Below, piece after piece: positions 8,313 through 16,667 of a DNA stretch of 64,000 nucleotides; position 1 is the first letter of the stretch, and each line of letters begins with the position of its first letter. A program made the position numbers and the translations under genes. The notes under the pieces were generated by a model. It worked only from the letters and a program-made list of their open reading frames with translations, did not search any database and was not told the origin of the DNA. Source of the stretch: Verrucomicrobiaceae bacterium (GTDB taxonomy: Bacteria; Verrucomicrobiota; Verrucomicrobiia; Verrucomicrobiales; Verrucomicrobiaceae); contig CANGYJ010000005.1 of the NCBI GenBank assembly GCA_947458455.1, forward strand, positions 124,001 through 188,000. The letters are read 5' to 3'.

Positions 8313-9106
8313 ACTTCCGCATCATCAGCGCCCTCGTCCTGCGCTACCTTTTTCTCTACACGCGCAGCCCCATGCGCCTCGTCGAGCTCGTCTTCTGGCC
8401 CGTCGTCGATCTCGTGGTGTGGGGGAATGTGACGGTCTTTATTCAGCGGAACACGAATCCAGCCTTCGGAAACGAAATCCTCTTCCTGCTAGGCGCGATG
8501 ATCCTTTGGGACATCATGTTTCGTGCACAGCAGGGGGTGGCCATCTCCTTTCTGGAGGATGTGTGGACGCGAAATCTGCTCAATGTCTTCGTCGCTCCCG
8601 TAAGGGCCACGGAATACGTCAGTGCCACCTTCATCGTCGGTATGCTGCGCATCACCGTCACCGCCGTGGTGCTCAGCCTGATTTCTTGGTTCGGCTACTC
8701 GTTCAATATCTTCCAGCTCGAATGGTGGCTCATTCCATTCTTTGCAAATCTGATGCTCTTCGGCTGGTCGCTAGGCATGATCTCCACCGCCCTCATCTTA
8801 CGCTGGGGCCAGGCGGCCGAATCCCTCGCGTGGGCCATTCCGTTCTTCTTCCAGCCCGTCGTCGCCGTGTTTTATCCGGTGCAGGATATGCCCGCATGGT
8901 CACAGCCCATCGCGTGGTGCTTCCCACCCACGTACATTTTTGAAGGCATGCGAGACGTGATGAAGACCGGCACCATGAAATGGGACTACCTCTGGTATGC
9001 CGCCGCATTGAACATCGTCTTCATGGCCCTCGCCGGCTGGCTCTTCCTGTGGATCCTCAATCTCACCCGCAAACGCGGCCTGCTGACGAAATTTGCCACG
9101 CAGTGA
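8309..9106 (+). CDS. ABC-2 type transporter permease
   Basis: A 265-residue integral membrane protein with about six hydrophobic segments, an amphipathic N-terminal helix (RYLFLYTRSPMRLVELVFWP) and a late PPTYIFEGMRD segment typical of ABC-2 permeases. It overlaps the ATPase gene by 4 bases. The glycosyltransferase gene follows directly, and a GTG there overlaps the permease stop, so the three may be one operon handling a glycan or glycolipid. This link is inferred from position only. Confidence 0.9.
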   Translation: MNFRIISALVLRYLFLYTRSPMRLVELVFWPVVDLVVWGNVTVFIQRNTNPAFGNEILFLLGAMILWDIMFRAQQGVAISFLEDVWTRNLLNVFVAPVRATEYVSATFIVGMLRITVTAVVLSLISWFGYSFNIFQLEWWLIPFFANLMLFGWSLGMISTALILRWGQAAESLAWAIPFFFQPVVAVFYPVQDMPAWSQPIAWCFPPTYIFEGMRDVMKTGTMKWDYLWYAAALNIVFMALAGWLFLWILNLTRKRGLLTKFATQ

Positions 9107-9123
9107 GCGTTAACAAGGCTGCC

Positions 9124-9855
9124 ATGCCCGCCAGCATCCACCTCGTCATCCCCTGCTACCATGAGAGCGGGCGCATCGGCCCCTTTTTGGCGGAACTGTG
9201 TGAGACGCTCACTCCACTCGGCGGCATCACCATCCGCGTCGTGGAGGACGGCTCCGATGAAGACGAAAAAAAGCGCATGAGCACGCTCATCGACGCCCAG
9301 CGCACCCAAACGCCTCTGCTGCTCGAACCGCTCTTCCTGCCTCAAAACCTCGGCAAAGGCGGTGCCATCTACGCTTCGTGGAATGCGGAAAAGTCCGCCG
9401 ATTGGCTCGCCTTCGTCGATGCCGATGGCTCCTGCACGGCGGCGGAAGTCGCGCGGCTCATCCAGCTCGCTCGTGAGGCACCGGAAAACACCGCTCTCTT
9501 CGCCTCTCGCATCAAAATGCTCGGCAAATCCGTCTCGCGAGATTTTCGCCGTCATCTCATCGGTCGCGTGTATGCCACGCTCGTCTCCGAGATGCTGAGC
9601 ATCCCCGTTTATGACAGCCAGTGCGGCCTCAAACTCGTCCCGAGAGCCTGTTTCGAGCGCCTCGCATCGAAACTGACCATCCATGGCTTCGCCTTTGATG
9701 TGGAGCTGCTCACGCTGCTGCTCGATTCGGGCTGCGCGGTCCATGAAATGCCCATCTCCTGGCACGAGACACCCGGTGGCAAGGTTCACCTCCTTCGCGA
9801 TTCCTTCCTCATGGCTCGCGATGTCTGGCGGGTGCGTCAAAAGCGTGGTGCATGA
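9124..9855 (+). CDS. Family 2 glycosyltransferase, dolichyl-phosphate-sugar-synthase-like
   Basis: 244 residues with a GT-A fold: HLVIPCYHESGRI at the N-terminus, VVEDGSDED, then FVDADGSCTAAEV (DxD metal motif) and SQCGLKL in the acceptor region. It lacks membrane helices, so it works at the inner face of the membrane, probably moving a nucleotide sugar to a lipid phosphate. ATG 9124 is chosen; GTG 9103 overlapping the permease stop (GTGA) is an alternative adding seven residues. Confidence 0.85.
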   Translation: MPASIHLVIPCYHESGRIGPFLAELCETLTPLGGITIRVVEDGSDEDEKKRMSTLIDAQRTQTPLLLEPLFLPQNLGKGGAIYASWNAEKSADWLAFVDADGSCTAAEVARLIQLAREAPENTALFASRIKMLGKSVSRDFRRHLIGRVYATLVSEMLSIPVYDSQCGLKLVPRACFERLASKLTIHGFAFDVELLTLLLDSGCAVHEMPISWHETPGGKVHLLRDSFLMARDVWRVRQKRGA

Positions 9856-9909
9856 AGATTCGGAGACACCGCTTGTCACCGCATCCCCGCACTCCATGCT
9901 CCGCGTCCT

Positions 9910-11247
9910 ATGTTTGATGTCCGTGACAAGCCCCAGCACGTCGAGAATGCCTTCCTCATCGGTGCATATTTCGACCGCCGCCGCAAAGAGGAGGCGCAGG
10001 CCTTGCTCGATGAGCTGGGTGAACTCGTCCGCACGCTCGGCATCAACATCGTGGGCAGTCAGCTCGTCTTTGCCCGCGAGCACACCGCTCGTTACCTCAT
10101 CGGCAGCGGCAAAACAAAGGAACTCACCGATCAAGCCAAAGCCCTCGGGGCGGATTGCATCGTGTGGGACAATGAACTCAGCCCCGCTCAACAGCGAGCC
10201 TGGGAATCCGAAGGCGACATCTGCGTCATCGACCGCCATGAGGTCATCCTCGACATCTTCAACATGCGTGCCCGCACCCGTGAAGCACGCCTCCAGGTCG
10301 AGCTGGCTCGCCTCGAATACTCGATCCCACGTCTCACCCGCATGTGGGCACATCTTGACCGTCAAGGCGGTGGTGCCGGTGGTGGCAAAGGCGGTGCCGG
10401 AGCGGCTCGTGGTGAAGGTGAAACCCAGCTCGAAACCGACCGCCGTCTCGCCCATCAGCGCCTCGACCGTGTGAAGGCCGAGCTCGATGATGTGCGCCGT
10501 GTGCGTGACACCATGCGCAAAGAGCGCACCCGCGAGCCCGTGGCTCATGCCGCCATTGTTGGGTACACAAACGCAGGCAAATCCTCCCTCCTCAACAAAC
10601 TCACCGCCGCCGATGCGCTCGTGGAGAACAAGCTCTTTGCCACGCTCGACACTACCACACGACGCATGGAACTGCCGGATGGCCAGTCCCTGCTCGTCAC
10701 CGATACCGTCGGCTTCGTGCGAAACCTTCCACACGACCTCGTGCAGTCCTTCCGCGCCACGCTGGAAGAATCCACGCTGGCTGATTTCCTCATCCACGTC
10801 GTCGATGCCAGCTCGCACGAGGCTTTGAAGTTTTATCAAACCACCACCGAGGTGCTCGCCGAACTCGGTGCAGGTGAGAAGCGAGTCCTCCTCGTGCTCA
10901 ACAAGATCGACCTCGTCGATGACACCCGCATGAACGAGCTGCGGCGCGAGTTTCCCGCTGCCATCGCCATCTCCGTGAAGACCGGCCTCGGCCTCGATGA
11001 CCTCTTCCATCGCTTGAGCGACTTCATGATCGACCGCGTTGTGCGTCTCGATCTCGATCTCCCGCTTGATCGCATGGACCTCGTGGCCCTCGCCCATCAG
11101 GAAGGCAAGGTTTTGACCGAAGACTACGAAACCGGCCGCGCCCGCGTGCAGTGCGTGATCCCCAAGCACTACGAGAGCCGCTATGCGCCCTTCGTGGTCG
11201 AAAGTGAAGGCACAAAAAAACCACCCAGTCTCGCGACCGGGTGGTGA
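9910..11247 (+). CDS. hflX: Ribosome-associated GTPase HflX
   Basis: A 445-residue HflX/Obg-HflX GTPase that splits stalled 70S ribosomes. The N-terminal HflX domain holds GSGKTKEL and the Arg/Glu-rich coiled coil, with a Gly-rich linker near residues 155-170 (GGGAGGGKGGAG). The G domain has G1 GYTNAGKSS, G3 DTVGF and G4 NKID. The C-terminal domain follows the usual length. The last codons (KKPPSLATGW) are encoded by a strong hairpin that is oriented as a terminator for the convergent aquaporin gene, so the protein tail is shaped by that element. Confidence 0.95.
   Translation: MFDVRDKPQHVENAFLIGAYFDRRRKEEAQALLDELGELVRTLGINIVGSQLVFAREHTARYLIGSGKTKELTDQAKALGADCIVWDNELSPAQQRAWESEGDICVIDRHEVILDIFNMRARTREARLQVELARLEYSIPRLTRMWAHLDRQGGGAGGGKGGAGAARGEGETQLETDRRLAHQRLDRVKAELDDVRRVRDTMRKERTREPVAHAAIVGYTNAGKSSLLNKLTAADALVENKLFATLDTTTRRMELPDGQSLLVTDTVGFVRNLPHDLVQSFRATLEESTLADFLIHVVDASSHEALKFYQTTTEVLAELGAGEKRVLLVLNKIDLVDDTRMNELRREFPAAIAISVKTGLGLDDLFHRLSDFMIDRVVRLDLDLPLDRMDLVALAHQEGKVLTEDYETGRARVQCVIPKHYESRYAPFVVESEGTKKPPSLATGW
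11213..11245 (-). terminator. Rho-independent terminator of the aquaporin gene, inside the hflX 3' end
   Basis: The hairpin ACCACCC...GGGTGGT is GC-rich with a short loop. On the minus strand it is followed by a run of seven T, at the correct side for the gene at 11274-11888. It overlaps the final codons of hflX on the plus strand. Confidence 0.8.
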
Positions 11248-11273
11248 TGGGATTCAAATGAAGGTGGAAGAGA

Positions 11274-11888
11274 TTAGTCGTCCGCTTTGATGGCTTTGAA
11301 GACGATGGCTGCCACGGCACCGCCGAGCAGATTCGCCACCCAGTAGAGCCAGAGCTGGCCGCCCGCGAGGAGGCCCATCGCCACCGCGCCCGTGGCGACG
11401 GCAGGATTGAAAGCCGCACCGGAAACGCCACCGACAGCCACCGCCCCTGCAGTCACGGTGAGGCCGATGGCGGCACCGTAGAAGCTGTTGTTCGCATTCG
11501 CTTTGGTCGTGGCCACATTCAGCACCACCCAGGCGAGGGCGAAGGTGCCGATCGATTCAGCGACGATGAGCTTCTGCATATCAATGGGAGCCGCGCCGCC
11601 GCCTTTGCCAACCAGCGTCGCCGCCACGAGGGCCGCCACCACGCCTGCCACGGTCTGGCAGAAGATATAGACGATGGCATCCGTGAGGCCGATCTTGCCA
11701 CGCAGCCAGACGGCCACGGTCACGGCGGGATTGTAGTGAGCGCCGGAGAGATGGCCTCCGGCGAAAATCATGACGGCCAGTGAAAGGCCGATAGCGATGG
11801 GAGCGAGCTCCTGCTTGCTGCTGACCGTCAGGCAGACGGTATAGACGAGAAAGAAGGTGCCGATGATTTCTGCGATGTATTTCTTCAT
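11274..11888 (-). CDS. Aquaporin / MIP family channel, atypical selectivity filter
   Basis: 204 residues with six membrane segments and two NPA boxes, Asn53 in SGAHYNPAVT and Asn161 in SGAAFNPAVA. MIP channels pass water or small neutral solutes across the inner membrane. In typical members the second NPA is followed by an Arg that forms the aromatic/Arg filter; here it is NPAV, so that Arg is absent. The length is about 25 residues shorter than AqpZ. ATG 11888 is chosen; the longer frame to 11933 adds a hydrophilic extension without support. Its terminator is in the hflX end. Confidence 0.88.
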   Translation of the reverse strand: MKKYIAEIIGTFFLVYTVCLTVSSKQELAPIAIGLSLAVMIFAGGHLSGAHYNPAVTVAVWLRGKIGLTDAIVYIFCQTVAGVVAALVAATLVGKGGGAAPIDMQKLIVAESIGTFALAWVVLNVATTKANANNSFYGAAIGLTVTAGAVAVGGVSGAAFNPAVATGAVAMGLLAGGQLWLYWVANLLGGAVAAIVFKAIKADD

Positions 11889-11943
11889 GGGGTAGGTATT
11901 GCAGCCTATTCCCCAGCCTTTCGGCAAGAACAAATCCGAAAAT

Positions 11944-14900
11944 CTATCGAGCCACTTTCATCCAGCGCACAGCTTCCATCCCGCTCGCCAATTCCTTCAC
12001 TCGCACCTCCCAGGTGCCGGGATCGTCATTCGGCGCGAGATCGAGTGTGAGATCGAGAATGCCATTCTCTGCCGCGTAAAAACCGCTTCCTTCGGTCAAA
12101 ACGCCGTTCGCATCCCGAACCTCGACCTTCACCGGAATCACCGCCTTCAAAGGTGAATCGCCCGTGGTGGTGATTTGGAGCTTCACGGCGGCTTTTTGGC
12201 CTGCGGTAGCACTTTCCGGCACATCGAGCTTCAAGCCCAGAAGCGGCTTCGGCGTCACCAGGAAGATTTTTCCATCTCCAGGCCCCAGATCGACCTTCCA
12301 GCTCATGCTGCCATCTTCACCGCGCTTCGGCACGATGAACTGCGAGCCCGTCAGTTCATACACATTCGCCGATTCGGCCTTCAAACTCACCACCCCGCTC
12401 GCAGGCATTCCATTTTCCATCACCAGGCCATGCTGGCCGACGTAACTGCCATATTCACGCTTGTCGTTGATGACGAAGACATAGGTCGCCTCGCCAAACT
12501 TCCGCACTCGCGTGATGATCTCCACGTTGTCGCAGGAAACCTTCTGCGGCAGCGCCGTGAAAGCCTTCGCCAGCTCCAGCACCTTCGCTTTGTCCTCCGC
12601 CGCTTTCTTCTCCCGCTTGAAGCTCTGGATCACCACATCTGCCTTCAAAGCCGGGCACAAAAACTCATCCGCCACGATCTTCCCGCCCTTCTTCTGCCAG
12701 TCGGCGATGCGGGCCACGACAGACTTCGTCAACACATCGCAATACGGCATCACGAGCACTTTGCGACCGCTGAGGCCATTCTTGAGCAGCGTCTCTTCAA
12801 AGAGAATATCCGTCTGCACATGCGCATGCTGCAAAGCGAGCCACACATCCGCCTCCCAGCCCATGTTCGAGCCGTAGCCGCCGCGTCGGGCAAACATCTG
12901 CGAGGTAAAACTCTCCAAGAACGCCACTTCGCTGCGTTCGTCCGGGATTTCCATCAGCGTCGGCCCCAGCGGCTCGATCACGTCTTGGATGAGCTGCTTC
13001 AAAACCGGCGCGGTGTTCGGATTCGTGAACCGATAGGCGCTCGGGCTGTCCGTCTGCACCAGCGACTGCCAGCCGTGATACATGATGCCCTGGATCGGTC
13101 GCGAGATCTTCGTCCAAAGCGCTTCCTTCAAATGCATCGGCGCGATGGTGATGTAGGCAGCCTCAGGATCGTGATCTTCCCATGCCACGGGTGTAGGCGC
13201 GTTCGCCAGAACGCGGTTAGGAGCCGTTTGCGAGCGATACCAGATGAGCTGCGTCATCTTCATCACCCGCTGATTTTTTCCCGTAGCGGCACTCATCGCG
13301 AAAAGCTGGTCCGCACACATCCCGATGCGCTGCGGATCAGGATAGGTGTAGGTCCAGTGCGAGATCACATCCACGCCGCCACCCGCACCGCTGATGCTCG
13401 GCTGACGCACCGCTGGATCAAAGAAAGTCCACACACGGCTGGTGCTGCTCTTCAAGCCCTTGTGCAGCGCCGTATGCAGACCGTTCCAGCCATCGCCCAC
13501 GGTCCAGAACCAGCGGTAGTATTTCAAAATGGGATGCTCATCCTCGATCACGCGATCCGCAGGAAAGTCCTTCAGCTTCGTCCAGTCCACGCCGCCGCGA
13601 TTCACCACCTCCGCAGGGATGTCTGTGCCGGCGAACTTCTTGTAAGCCTCCACCTCCAGCAGGCTGAACGAAGGCTGCGAGGAATCGCGCACCTCACTGT
13701 TGATCAAGGCTGTGGTGAAGGCCGGATGATCGCCATAGGCCTTGCCGATGCTGGTGCCGAGTGTTTGGAAAAACGGCGCAAACTCCGGTGTCGAGGCGAT
13801 GATGTCCTTCCGAGTGTAAGGCACGCCTTGGCGATCCACGCGCAGGTTTTTCGGGTCCGCCTCCAACGTGTCATGCGGCGAGAGACTCGCCACGACCTCC
13901 AAACCGTTCGCCAACGCCTCGTCGAGGTAGGCGCGGTTCCTCGCGATGTATTCCGGCGGTCCCGGCGGCAGCAGCTTTTTCTCCTGCCACATGTCTCCCA
14001 CCCCTTGGCCGCTGAAACCGACGAAGTGCGTGAAGCCCAGGTCTTTGAGCCGTGGAATCTCATCGCCACCCGCGCCCCACATGATCACCGGCATGCGCGG
14101 CGGTATGCGACCGACGATTTGCAGCTTCGTGCTCTGCTCCGTGGCGTAGTCGGCGAACTCAAACCGTGCCCGCAGCTCATACACAGCCGGTTTCAGTGCG
14201 GTGTTGAGCGAAAACTTCGCCGTGAAGCTCTTCCCCGCCGCGAGATCCGGCACGATGAAGTCCTCCGTCTTGCCGCCGAGCGAGGCTCTGAGCGTCGCAG
14301 CCTTCATCACGTCGCGTTTGAGATTCGTGACGACGATGTCGATGGGCCTCGCTGTCTCCATGCGCTTCCACACCGCTCGTGAAGCCACAATTTGCATCGC
14401 CACCCGCTCGAAACTCAGCACACCGTCGCAGATGCGCACTTCATCGATCAAACCGGGAAAGCCGCCGTAATTGCTGCCGAGCCGATCACCGATGCTCAGC
14501 TCCTTTTTGCCCGGAACCACCGCACCAAAGCCTTCGAGCTTCGCGCCGCCTGCCGCCGTGCCATTTCGATAAAAATTCCCTTCGCCCGCGCCATCGTAAG
14601 TGAAGGCCACATGCTGCCACTCCTCACCCATCTTGAAGGGCTGTGAGTAGATCGTTTTCGACTCCGCACCGAAGCCCAGCGTCACCCACATGCGCCGCAA
14701 CCCGCCCTTGTCCGCCTCGCCGATCTGCCACTGGTAGTTCGTGTGATCGACATACTTCTTATCGAGCAAAAAGCAGCGCAGCTCCGGTTTGAACTCCGCC
14801 TTCGCCTTGATCCACATCTCCAACGTGAACGCTGCCTTCACCGGCAGCACACTCACCAGCGCCGCATGCCGCTCATCCTTCACCGGAAACCCCGGAAACG

Positions 14901-15102
14901 ACTCCAGCGCTCCGCCAAACCGGCCCTTCGCATTCAACACCGCGCCGTTGAGCTTCAGCCCGTCCTCCTTTTCAAAACTCCAATGCCCCAGCACATGCTT
15001 CCCGCTCGCATCTTCGCCGCTGTAGCCCGTTTCCCACGTTTCTTGAAGGGCGAGGGCTGAGCTGGCGAAGCAAATGACAAAAGCAAAAAATAGACGGAGC
15101 AT
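11944..15102 (-). CDS. Large secreted LamG-domain protein, glycoside-hydrolase-like
   Basis: About 1052 residues. The signal peptide starts MLRLFFAFVICFASSALA. Residues about 30-230 form a LamG/concanavalin-like domain with a LIDEVRI strand typical of this fold. A TIM-barrel-like middle (about 330-780) includes HDTLEADPKNLRVDRQG and TALINSEVRD, followed by a Rossmann-like module around KVLVMPYCDVLT, as in beta-galactosidase-type trimerisation domains, and a C-terminal beta domain. I infer an extracellular or periplasmic carbohydrate-active enzyme but cannot name a GH family. ATG 15147, overlapping the Fic stop (ATGA), is the alternative start; the signal peptide favours 15102. Confidence 0.72.
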   Translation of the reverse strand: MLRLFFAFVICFASSALALQETWETGYSGEDASGKHVLGHWSFEKEDGLKLNGAVLNAKGRFGGALESFPGFPVKDERHAALVSVLPVKAAFTLEMWIKAKAEFKPELRCFLLDKKYVDHTNYQWQIGEADKGGLRRMWVTLGFGAESKTIYSQPFKMGEEWQHVAFTYDGAGEGNFYRNGTAAGGAKLEGFGAVVPGKKELSIGDRLGSNYGGFPGLIDEVRICDGVLSFERVAMQIVASRAVWKRMETARPIDIVVTNLKRDVMKAATLRASLGGKTEDFIVPDLAAGKSFTAKFSLNTALKPAVYELRARFEFADYATEQSTKLQIVGRIPPRMPVIMWGAGGDEIPRLKDLGFTHFVGFSGQGVGDMWQEKKLLPPGPPEYIARNRAYLDEALANGLEVVASLSPHDTLEADPKNLRVDRQGVPYTRKDIIASTPEFAPFFQTLGTSIGKAYGDHPAFTTALINSEVRDSSQPSFSLLEVEAYKKFAGTDIPAEVVNRGGVDWTKLKDFPADRVIEDEHPILKYYRWFWTVGDGWNGLHTALHKGLKSSTSRVWTFFDPAVRQPSISGAGGGVDVISHWTYTYPDPQRIGMCADQLFAMSAATGKNQRVMKMTQLIWYRSQTAPNRVLANAPTPVAWEDHDPEAAYITIAPMHLKEALWTKISRPIQGIMYHGWQSLVQTDSPSAYRFTNPNTAPVLKQLIQDVIEPLGPTLMEIPDERSEVAFLESFTSQMFARRGGYGSNMGWEADVWLALQHAHVQTDILFEETLLKNGLSGRKVLVMPYCDVLTKSVVARIADWQKKGGKIVADEFLCPALKADVVIQSFKREKKAAEDKAKVLELAKAFTALPQKVSCDNVEIITRVRKFGEATYVFVINDKREYGSYVGQHGLVMENGMPASGVVSLKAESANVYELTGSQFIVPKRGEDGSMSWKVDLGPGDGKIFLVTPKPLLGLKLDVPESATAGQKAAVKLQITTTGDSPLKAVIPVKVEVRDANGVLTEGSGFYAAENGILDLTLDLAPNDDPGTWEVRVKELASGMEAVRWMKVAR

Positions 15103-15143
15103 GCGGAGATAAGCCGTCCCAATGCCCGCCTCTTTCAGCGAAC

Positions 15144-16565
15144 TCATCGCGTTTGCTTCTTCCACGCCTCAAACTCACTCGGTCGCAGCCGGTAGCGCAT
15201 GATGCTTCCGGGATGCAGGGCGGAGAGTTCTTTTTGCACGACTTTGATGAACTGCGCCTGCTCGCCGCCTGATGGCAAAGAGGCGGCATGCTTGGTCAGC
15301 GCACGTTTCGTGGCAGCGGCCTTCATTTTGCCCAGCACGACGGCGCGGACGGCATCGCTGATGATAGCGCGGTGTTTGAGGCGGAAAGGATCGGGGTCAC
15401 CGAGGGACTGGCGGACGGCGGCGTAGCGGGCGCAGGAACGTTGATAAGCCCACACGAAGACATCGCGCAGGCATTCGACGCGGTTTTGCTCATACACGAC
15501 GAGCGTGCCGTCCACATAGTCGGCCGATTCGACCTCGATGAAGGACAGCGGGCACAAATTATGCCGGATGAGCGGGATGTTCGCGGCGAGACGGGAGACG
15601 CGTTTATTGACGTCCTCGAAGGGTTGCAAATACGGCAGATGCACCATGATGAAGAAGGCCTGCTCAAAGGGATCGAGAATGGCCTCCGCCTTGGCGAGAG
15701 CTTGATCAAAGCGCTGCTCGATGAGCTGTGGCAGCTCCAGCGGATGAAACACGGTGCCGCTGATGCCGACGGCACGCTCCCGGAGGCGTCCGCAGGCCTC
15801 CGGCTCGCTCATGAGGTTGTCGGAGAGCAGGGCGTGCAGATTGCAGATGGTGTGGCGGTTAAAGCCGATGCCCTCGGCCTCCTCGGCGAGCATTTCGATG
15901 GCCGCCTTGTGATTGAGGATCATCTGCGTCTCGCGTGCGCTGTGACCTTCGCCGCTGGCACCGATTTCGAGCAGGCGCTGCGTTTCGAGCAGCGAGTAGG
16001 TGTTGCCTTCGAGGCGGCTGGAGTTCCAGGAAAGGTCCACGAGCAGGCGCTGGAGCACCTGGCGCAGGTAAGTGCCCGCCGGCAGCTCGGAGAGGCCCAC
16101 CTGGCCGCTTTGGAGGAGCTGCTTCCGTGTGGCCGCAGGCAGGTAAAAGGTCTTGTTCGGCTGGTAGGACTCCAAAAAGCGCCCCTGATAGCCAACAGGC
16201 GTTCGCTGGGTGAGTGGACGACGAATCAAGGCGCGGAGCTTCTGCGCCTCCGCGCCGAAAACAGTCGATGCGGACGGTTTGGCGGCCACGAAGCGTGTTT
16301 CAGCCTGCGGCGTGCTTTTCGCCGGGAGGTGGTAGCGGCGGGCTTTGGTCACACCTTCGGCAATGAGCCGCTTTTCCGCCACGAGACGCTCCAGCCGACG
16401 CTGAAGCGTGCGGGTGGAAAGGCGCAGCTTCTTATGGCTGGCAAGGTCGCTAAAAGTCGCGCCCGAAGGCTGCTCCGCCACCACCTGGAGGATGGCGTCG
16501 AACTCGGGTCCAGAGGTCTCGGTGGCGGAATCTGGCATAAAAGTGGCGGAATTAATTTTAGCCAT
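15144..16565 (-). CDS. Fic-domain protein with N-terminal winged helix, catalytic His replaced by Gln
   Basis: 473 residues. Residues about 20-75 form a winged helix-turn-helix (TFSDLASHKK, STRTLQRRLERL). An inhibitory helix motif SSRLEGN (S-x3-EG) precedes the Fic core. The core reads LQPFEDVNKRVSR, where canonical AMP-transferases have HPFxDGNGR: the His is Gln and the GNG is VNK. Fic enzymes move AMP or other groups onto proteins; this one probably has altered or no such activity and may act as a DNA-binding regulator. Several TGGCGGAAT repeats overlap its start, suggesting self-regulation. ATG 16538 is a plausible alternative start, since the first nine codons lie inside the repeats. Confidence 0.82.
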   Translation of the reverse strand: MAKINSATFMPDSATETSGPEFDAILQVVAEQPSGATFSDLASHKKLRLSTRTLQRRLERLVAEKRLIAEGVTKARRYHLPAKSTPQAETRFVAAKPSASTVFGAEAQKLRALIRRPLTQRTPVGYQGRFLESYQPNKTFYLPAATRKQLLQSGQVGLSELPAGTYLRQVLQRLLVDLSWNSSRLEGNTYSLLETQRLLEIGASGEGHSARETQMILNHKAAIEMLAEEAEGIGFNRHTICNLHALLSDNLMSEPEACGRLRERAVGISGTVFHPLELPQLIEQRFDQALAKAEAILDPFEQAFFIMVHLPYLQPFEDVNKRVSRLAANIPLIRHNLCPLSFIEVESADYVDGTLVVYEQNRVECLRDVFVWAYQRSCARYAAVRQSLGDPDPFRLKHRAIISDAVRAVVLGKMKAAATKRALTKHAASLPSGGEQAQFIKVVQKELSALHPGSIMRYRLRPSEFEAWKKQTR

Positions 16566-16636
16566 TTACGAAGGCAAATGGCATAAAATTGGCGGAATTG
16601 TGGCGGAATAATGGCGCAATTATCCGAATTCCGCCA
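16523..16636. promoter_or_regulatory. Cluster of TGGCGGAAT repeats at the Fic gene start (candidate operator)
   Basis: TGGCGGAAT occurs at 16523-16531, 16544-16552, 16590-16598 and 16601-16609, with an inverted copy at 16628-16636. A longer unit (tggcataaaa then tggcggaatt) is repeated from 16533 and from 16579. Two of the spacings are 21 and 11 bases, near whole helical turns. The cluster covers the start codon and upstream region of the Fic/winged-helix gene. Confidence 0.6.
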
Positions 16637-16667
16637 GCGCCAAGTTTTGCCCCGCCCGCCGGGTACT

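Noticed and set aside
8986..11169. 727-codon open frame on the minus strand
   Set aside because: Antisense to the glycosyltransferase and hflX; no recognisable domain.
12175..14382. 735-codon open frame on the plus strand
   Set aside because: Antisense to the LamG-domain gene; Arg/His-rich with no domain.
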